Assembly (NCBI GenBank): GCA_041744795.1
Contig: JBGTKD010000153.1
Span: forward strand, 1 to 36,762
DNA length: 36,762 nucleotides
Source of the DNA: DATHWB01 sp041744795
GTDB taxonomy: Bacteria > Actinomycetota > Acidimicrobiia > Spongiisociales > ZC4RG35
Reading direction: 5' to 3'
Positions within the stretch are counted from its first letter, which is position 1, and every line of letters starts with the position of its first letter. Under the pieces are notes generated by a model. It was not told the DNA's origin and searched no databases. It saw only the letters and a program-made list of their open reading frames with translations. The translations under genes were made by a program, and so were the position numbers. Of the stretch, positions 32,760-36,762 are shown piece after piece.

Positions 32760-33665
32760 ATGAGAGGGCGTCTTCGCACCCTGGCGAACTTCCTCGCCAC
32801 GATTGCTGTCCTCCTGCTCTTGTGGGAGGGCTATAAGGCTTTGGGCCAGGCAACCGGGGGAGTGTGGCCGGGAACAACCGTCAATCTGCCGGTGCGGACT
32901 AATGAGCGCTCGATGCCGCACTCTTGGGACATCGTCGGGTCGCTGTTTCGACCGGCCCGGCGGGGCGGAGAGGACATTCTCTTTGTCATCCTCGTCCGTG
33001 CGGCTTTATGGACGTGGCGGTCGGCACTCATCGGATTTGTCGTCGGGTCGTTGGTGGGCTTCGGCCTCGGAGTGCTTTTCGTCCGGTCTCTGCTCGCCGA
33101 GCGGGGTCTCATGCCTTATGTGGTGGCATCTCAGGCCGTTCCCGTCTTGGCGATCGCTCCGATCGTCGTTGTGTGGTCAGGGAGGTTGGCGTTTCCCAAC
33201 TGGGTGCCGATAGCGGTGATCTCGGCATATCTGGCGTTCTACCCCGTGGCAATCAACACCTTGCGCGGACTGCGGTCACCGGAAGCGACATCGATGGAGT
33301 TGATGCGGTCCTACGCCGCCTCGCCCCGCCAGGTGCTGTGGAAGCTTCAGGTTCCTGCGGCCCTTCCCTACCTGTTTCCCGCGCTGAAGATCTCGGCGAG
33401 CGCCTCGGTGATCGGAGCCATCGTCGGTGAATTGCCAGCTGGCTTCCCGGAAGGGCTAGGTAGAGCGATTCTGAGCTTTGCCTCCTCGTTCAGTTCGGCG
33501 CCTGAGAAGCTGTTTGCTTCTGTGCTCGTTTCAGCGCTCCTAGGTCTGACCTTTGTCGGCCTTGTTTCCCTGGTGGAGCGGCTGGCCGTCCCGCCAGCGA
33601 TGCGTCAGTCGGAGGCGGTGGGCGCCGAGGTGACCATGCTCACGACTAGATCGGCCATGGCATGA
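32760..33665 (+). CDS. ABC transporter permease, NitT/TauT (NMT1/THI5-type) importer
   Basis: A BPD-type permease of about 301 residues. A single N-terminal helix (LANFLATIAVLLLLWEGY) is followed by five more; the cytoplasmic EAA coupling loop is ATSMELMRSYAASPRQVLWKLQVPAALPYLFPALKIS. I placed the start at ATG 32760; ATG at 32739 would add seven residues, and a longer frame to 32256 is antisense to another gene. It forms a heterodimer channel with the second permease. The stop overlaps the ATPase gene's start. Confidence 0.9.
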   Translation: MRGRLRTLANFLATIAVLLLLWEGYKALGQATGGVWPGTTVNLPVRTNERSMPHSWDIVGSLFRPARRGGEDILFVILVRAALWTWRSALIGFVVGSLVGFGLGVLFVRSLLAERGLMPYVVASQAVPVLAIAPIVVVWSGRLAFPNWVPIAVISAYLAFYPVAINTLRGLRSPEATSMELMRSYAASPRQVLWKLQVPAALPYLFPALKISASASVIGAIVGELPAGFPEGLGRAILSFASSFSSAPEKLFASVLVSALLGLTFVGLVSLVERLAVPPAMRQSEAVGAEVTMLTTRSAMA

Positions 33666-34432
33666 GTGCATTGGAGTTGCGTGGCGTCGGGATGGTCTTC
33701 AATCCTGGGGCAACGAACGAGGTGACTGCGATCGAGAGCATCGACCTTGAGGTTTCTGCAGGAGAGTTCGTCTCGCTGATCGGACCCTCCGGTTGCGGCA
33801 AGTCGACACTTCTTAGGCTGGTGGGTGACCTCCTTGCGCCCACGTCGGGTGAGGTCCGTGTCAACGCCAAGAGCCCTCGGGAGGCGCGCGTTGACCGCGA
33901 TTACGGAATGGTGTTCCAGTCGGCCACGTTGCTCGACTGGCGAACCGTGCTCGACAATGTCGCTCTGCCGCTGGAGATCATGGACATTCCTCACTCCGAG
34001 CGAGAGTCCACGGCCAGGGAGATGCTCGAACTCGTCCAATTGGGTCCCTTCGCCGACCATCACCCCTACGAACTCTCCGGAGGGATGCAGCAGCGGGTCT
34101 CCATCGCCAGGGCTCTCTCCTTCAAGCCCTCGTTGCTTCTCATGGACGAGCCCTTCGGAGCGTTGGACGAGATGACCAGGGAGCGGATGCAGATGGAACT
34201 TCTCCGTATCTGGCAGGAGACAGAGACAACGGTGATCTTTGTCACACACTCGATCCCAGAAGCGGTGTTCCTGTCGACGAGGGTGGTGGTCATGTCACCC
34301 AGACCCGGTCGCGTCTCCGAACTGATCGAAGTGGACCTCGCCCAGCCGAGAGAATTCGAAACCCGGGAAGATCCCCGCTTCTACGGCCTCCTGACCGAAC
34401 TGCGCGAAGCGTTGCGGAAGGTCGACCTATGA
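33662..34432 (+). CDS. ABC transporter ATP-binding protein, NitT/TauT family
   Basis: A 256-residue ATPase with Walker A GPSGCGKST (41-49), Q loop MVFQSATLLDWRTVLDNV (83-100), signature ELSGGMQQRVSIARAL (137-152), Walker B LLLMDEPFGALDEMTR (158-173) and H loop FVTHSIPEAVFLSTRVVVMSPRPG. The SATLLDWRTV and EAVFLSTRVVVM segments are typical of the nitrate/taurine/sulfonate/HMP branch. ATG overlaps at both ends (ATGA) with the permease genes couple translation. Confidence 0.95.
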   Translation: MSALELRGVGMVFNPGATNEVTAIESIDLEVSAGEFVSLIGPSGCGKSTLLRLVGDLLAPTSGEVRVNAKSPREARVDRDYGMVFQSATLLDWRTVLDNVALPLEIMDIPHSERESTAREMLELVQLGPFADHHPYELSGGMQQRVSIARALSFKPSLLLMDEPFGALDEMTRERMQMELLRIWQETETTVIFVTHSIPEAVFLSTRVVVMSPRPGRVSELIEVDLAQPREFETREDPRFYGLLTELREALRKVDL

Positions 34433-35202
34433 ACGAGCGGGTTCGCAGGGCGCTCCCGGCGGTGGTGTTATTCGTGGCAGCCCTCGGTGTATGGGAAGGC
34501 TTCGTCCGTGTTACGGGAATCCAGGGATTCATCCTCCCCGCACCCTCTGGAATCGCGTCGGCGTTCGTCAGGGAATGGCCGGTCCTTCGTTCCGCTGCCA
34601 TCGGAACCTTTGGATCGGCTCTCGCTGGTCTGGCTGTCGGGATCCTGCTCGCGGTGATCGTCGGGTTGGCCGCGGCCCGTTGGAAGGCCGTTCGCGAAGG
34701 AGTCATGCCACTGGCTGTGGCTGCGAATTCCACTCCCATCGTGGTCCTCGCTCCCATCGCCATCGCCTGGTTCGGGCTGCTCAGCCCGTGGGGAACGATT
34801 TCGGTTGTGGCGGTCCTGGTGTTCTTCCCGATCATGATCAACCTGGTCCGCGGCCTGCGATCAGCCCCGGCGTCGCATCACGAACTCATGCAGTCCTACG
34901 CCGCGCCTCGCCGGCAGGTGTTGCTGAAACTCCAACTTCCGACGGCCCTGCCGTACCTGTTCTCAGCCTTCAAAGTGGCGGCCGCGTTGTCTCTCATCGG
35001 AGCCATCGTCAAGGAGTACTTCGGCGGCTCTCAGGATCGCCTCGGTCAGTACATCACGCGAAAGGCCGGGCTGTTCCAGTTCGAACAGGCTTGGTCGGCG
35101 ATCGTTCTCGCCTCGGCGTTCGGCGTGGTGCTCTTTGTTGTGATAGGACTTGTCGAACGGCGGGTCATGTCGTGGCACGTGTCGGTTCGTTTGCGGCAAT
35201 GA
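34429..35202 (+). CDS. ABC transporter permease, NitT/TauT family (second subunit)
   Basis: A 257-residue permease with about six helices and the coupling loop ASHHELMQSYAAPRRQVLLKLQLPTALPYLFSAFKVAAALSLIGAIV. It is similar to the first permease of the operon but shorter, so the importer uses two different permeases. The start overlaps the ATPase stop by four bases (ATGA). Confidence 0.94.
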   Translation: MNERVRRALPAVVLFVAALGVWEGFVRVTGIQGFILPAPSGIASAFVREWPVLRSAAIGTFGSALAGLAVGILLAVIVGLAAARWKAVREGVMPLAVAANSTPIVVLAPIAIAWFGLLSPWGTISVVAVLVFFPIMINLVRGLRSAPASHHELMQSYAAPRRQVLLKLQLPTALPYLFSAFKVAAALSLIGAIVKEYFGGSQDRLGQYITRKAGLFQFEQAWSAIVLASAFGVVLFVVIGLVERRVMSWHVSVRLRQ

Positions 35203-35273
35203 TGGAGTCTTCGACTGCCGAATGGCCGTTGGAAATGGGCTGGGAGCCAGCCAGAGAAAAATGGAGGAAGACA

Positions 35274-36368
35274 GTGCGAGAAAAACGGAAGTGGTTTGCC
35301 ATAGTGGCGGTCTTGGCGATGGTGGTCGCCGCCTGCGGTGACAGCGACGATGCGGACACCGGCGAACTGACCCCAGTGCGCGTACAGCTGCAGTGGTTCG
35401 CTCAGGCCCAGTTCGCTGGCTACTACGCAGCCGTGGCAGAAGGGTTCTATGAGGACGAAGGCCTCGACGTGACGATTCTGGAAGGGGCGGTAGACATCGT
35501 TCCACAGCAGGTCGTGGCCACGGGTGGTGCCGAGTTCGGTCTCGCCTGGGTGCCAAAGGCTCTCGTCTCCAACACAGAAGGCGCCGGGCTCGTCAATGTC
35601 GCCCAAATCTTCCAGCGTTCAGGAACCCTGATGGTGTCGTGGGCCGACTCGGGCATCACACGTCCTGAGGACTGGGCAGGCAAGACGGTCGGCAACTGGG
35701 GATTCGGCAACGAGTACGAGCTCACCGCAGCCATCGAGGCCTTCGCGGTCGAGAACGTCAACCTCGTAGCCCAGAACTTCGACATGGAGGGTCTGCTGAG
35801 CCGCGACCTCGATGCCGCAGAAGCGATGATCTACAACGAATACGCCCAGGTCCTGGAAGCGGTCAACCCTGACACGGGTGAGCTGTACCAGCCCGAAGAC
35901 CTCACCGTCATCGACTTCAACGAGATCGGCACGGCCATGCTCCAGGACTCGGTATGGGTAACTGAGGCGTTTGCCGCCGAGAACGGCGAAACCATCGAGG
36001 CGTTCCTCCGGGGCACATTCCGGGGTTGGATCTTCTGTCGTGACAACCCGGAGACTTGCGTAGACCACGTTCTGGCGGCCGGACCGACCCTCGGATCGAG
36101 CCATCAGTTGTGGCAGATGAACGAAATCAACGGTTTGATCTGGCCATCCCCCAACGGGATCGGTGTCATGGACAACGGCCTTTGGTCTCAGACTGTCGAA
36201 GTGGCAACAACCCAGATCCCAGAGCTGCGTGGCGTCGATATCCCGGCTTCGTCTTACACGACTGAGTTTTCTCAGGCAGCAGTGGCTGCGTTGAACGACG
36301 ACGGGGTCGACACTGTCGGATCCGGTTGGACCCGACTGTCTGTCGAACTCAACCCGGGCGGCGAATAG
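35274..36368 (+). CDS. ABC transporter substrate-binding lipoprotein, NMT1/THI5-like
   Basis: A 364-residue solute-binding lipoprotein: the signal peptide MREKRKWFAIVAVLAMVVAAC ends in a lipobox with Cys21. The opening VRVQLQWFAQAQFAGYYAAVAEGFYEDEGLDVTILEG is characteristic of the NMT1/THI5 family, known for hydroxymethylpyrimidine, riboflavin precursors and other pyrimidine-like ligands. I chose GTG at 35274 because GGAGGAAG precedes it and it alone gives a proper signal peptide; longer frames overlap the permease gene. The neighbouring hydrolase suggests a pyrimidine-derived or N-carbamoyl substrate. Confidence 0.92.
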   Translation: MREKRKWFAIVAVLAMVVAACGDSDDADTGELTPVRVQLQWFAQAQFAGYYAAVAEGFYEDEGLDVTILEGAVDIVPQQVVATGGAEFGLAWVPKALVSNTEGAGLVNVAQIFQRSGTLMVSWADSGITRPEDWAGKTVGNWGFGNEYELTAAIEAFAVENVNLVAQNFDMEGLLSRDLDAAEAMIYNEYAQVLEAVNPDTGELYQPEDLTVIDFNEIGTAMLQDSVWVTEAFAAENGETIEAFLRGTFRGWIFCRDNPETCVDHVLAAGPTLGSSHQLWQMNEINGLIWPSPNGIGVMDNGLWSQTVEVATTQIPELRGVDIPASSYTTEFSQAAVAALNDDGVDTVGSGWTRLSVELNPGGE

Positions 36369-36379
36369 GCGTTACCTTT

Positions 36380-36412
36380 GATGGTGGGGTCCCCTCGTGG
36401 GACCCCACCATC
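36380..36412. terminator. Strong 14-bp stem-loop between the binding protein and hydrolase genes
   Basis: Exact arms GATGGTGGGGTCCC and GGGACCCCACCATC enclose the loop CTCGT. No T tract follows, and the hydrolase ribosome-binding site begins nine bases later, so partial termination or transcript stabilisation is likelier than full termination. Confidence 0.7.
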
Positions 36413-36432
36413 CCGAAGCGAAAGGAGATCCG

Positions 36433-36762
36433 ATGGCGAACGTTGTTCGGGCCGCAATCGTGCAGACGGAGTGGACCGGTGAGAAGGAGTCCATGATCGA
36501 AAAGCACGTTGGCTACGTGCATCAGGCGGCCGAACAAGGCACTCAGATCATGTGCTTCCAGGAACTGTTCAATGACGCCTACTTCTGTCAGGTGCAGGAG
36601 GCAGAGCACATGGACGGTGCAGAGCGGATCCCCGATGGACCCACCATCACCCGGATGCAGGCACTGGCCAAGGAAACCGAGATGGTCCTGGTCGTACCGA
36701 TCTATGAGAAAGAGGACGACGGGTTCCTCTACAACACGGCCGCCGTCATCGAGCGGGATGGC
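36433..36762 (+). CDS. Carbon-nitrogen hydrolase (N-carbamoyl amidohydrolase, beta-ureidopropionase-like), 5' part
   Basis: The frame runs off the window end after 110 residues. It opens with MANVVRAAIVQTEW and has QIMCFQELFNDAYFCQVQ (39-56), where Glu44 is the first catalytic residue of the nitrilase superfamily; the Lys and Cys of the triad lie beyond the window. The FQELF-YFCQ region is typical of N-carbamoyl-beta-alanine amidohydrolase (beta-ureidopropionase) and of N-carbamoylputrescine amidase. The former fits a pyrimidine importer. A near-ideal AAAGGAGAT site precedes the ATG. Confidence 0.88.
   Translation, partial: MANVVRAAIVQTEWTGEKESMIEKHVGYVHQAAEQGTQIMCFQELFNDAYFCQVQEAEHMDGAERIPDGPTITRMQALAKETEMVLVVPIYEKEDDGFLYNTAAVIERDG

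Noticed and set aside
34491..35273. 5' extension of the binding-protein frame
   Set aside because: It overlaps the second permease almost completely; the lipoprotein signal peptide and ribosome-binding site place the start at 35274.
1..36762. tRNA genes, CRISPR arrays and insertion sequences
   Set aside because: No cloverleaf-like gene, regularly spaced repeats or transposase motifs were seen; the tRNA genes that follow gyrA in mycobacteria are absent here.

Overview
The window is the chromosomal replication-origin neighbourhood of a high-GC actinobacterium, most likely a member of the Acidimicrobiia or a related early-branching lineage. The reading rests on gene order. Walking left to right it has cca, an ECF sigma/anti-sigma pair, trxB, trxA, parB, parA, rsmG, jag, yidC, yidD, rnpA, rpmH, dnaA, dnaN, recF, a DUF721 gene, gyrB, gyrA and a DUF3566 gene. 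This is the order around the origin in Mycobacterium (Rv3907c to Rv0007), although several expected members are altered or replaced. GTG and TTG starts are common, and most neighbouring genes are joined by 4-base stop/start overlaps. No tRNA, rRNA, CRISPR array, insertion sequence or prophage gene was seen.

Region 1 (about 1-10.7 kb, all minus strand) holds an arginine operon argC-argJ-argB-argD followed by an unrecognised exported protein, then an M1-type lipoprotein peptidase with cca, an orphan PilT-like ATPase and an AcuC-like deacetylase. A perfect 26-bp palindrome lies just upstream of argC. Region 2 (10.7-16.6 kb, plus strand) starts 17 bases away, divergently, with a GNAT acetyltransferase and runs through a DegV protein, a pseudokinase/membrane/extracellular protein that looks like the MurJ-associated tail of mycobacterial MviN without its MurJ flippase, an ECF sigma factor, its anti-sigma factor, a small membrane protein, trxB and trxA.

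Region 3 (16.7-22.4 kb, minus strand) contains a long ribosome hibernation factor with two C-terminal units, parB, parA and rsmG (with a parS site at its start), a strong intrinsic terminator, and the rpmH-rnpA-yidD-yidC-jag operon. Region 4 (22.4-31.5 kb, plus strand) is the replication block: dnaA, a candidate oriC with DnaA-box-like sites and a 12-bp inverted repeat, dnaN, recF, DUF721, then gyrB and gyrA. A well-formed promoter before gyrB should start transcription almost exactly on the ATG of a 20-codon reading frame whose stop overlaps the gyrB start. Both gyrase subunits carry unusual residues at classic quinolone-resistance positions (GyrB Asn430, GyrA Gln85).

Region 5 (31.5-36.8 kb) has the DUF3566 membrane protein, an unrecognised minus-strand gene, and a complete NMT1/THI5-type ABC importer (permease, ATPase, permease, lipoprotein). 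It is followed, after a strong 14-bp hairpin, by the start of a carbon-nitrogen hydrolase resembling beta-ureidopropionase. Together these suggest uptake and breakdown of a pyrimidine-derived or N-carbamoyl compound. The most notable unexplained items are the gyrB leader reading frame, the gyrase substitutions, the MurJ-less pseudokinase, the argC palindrome and the acetylase/deacetylase divergent pair.
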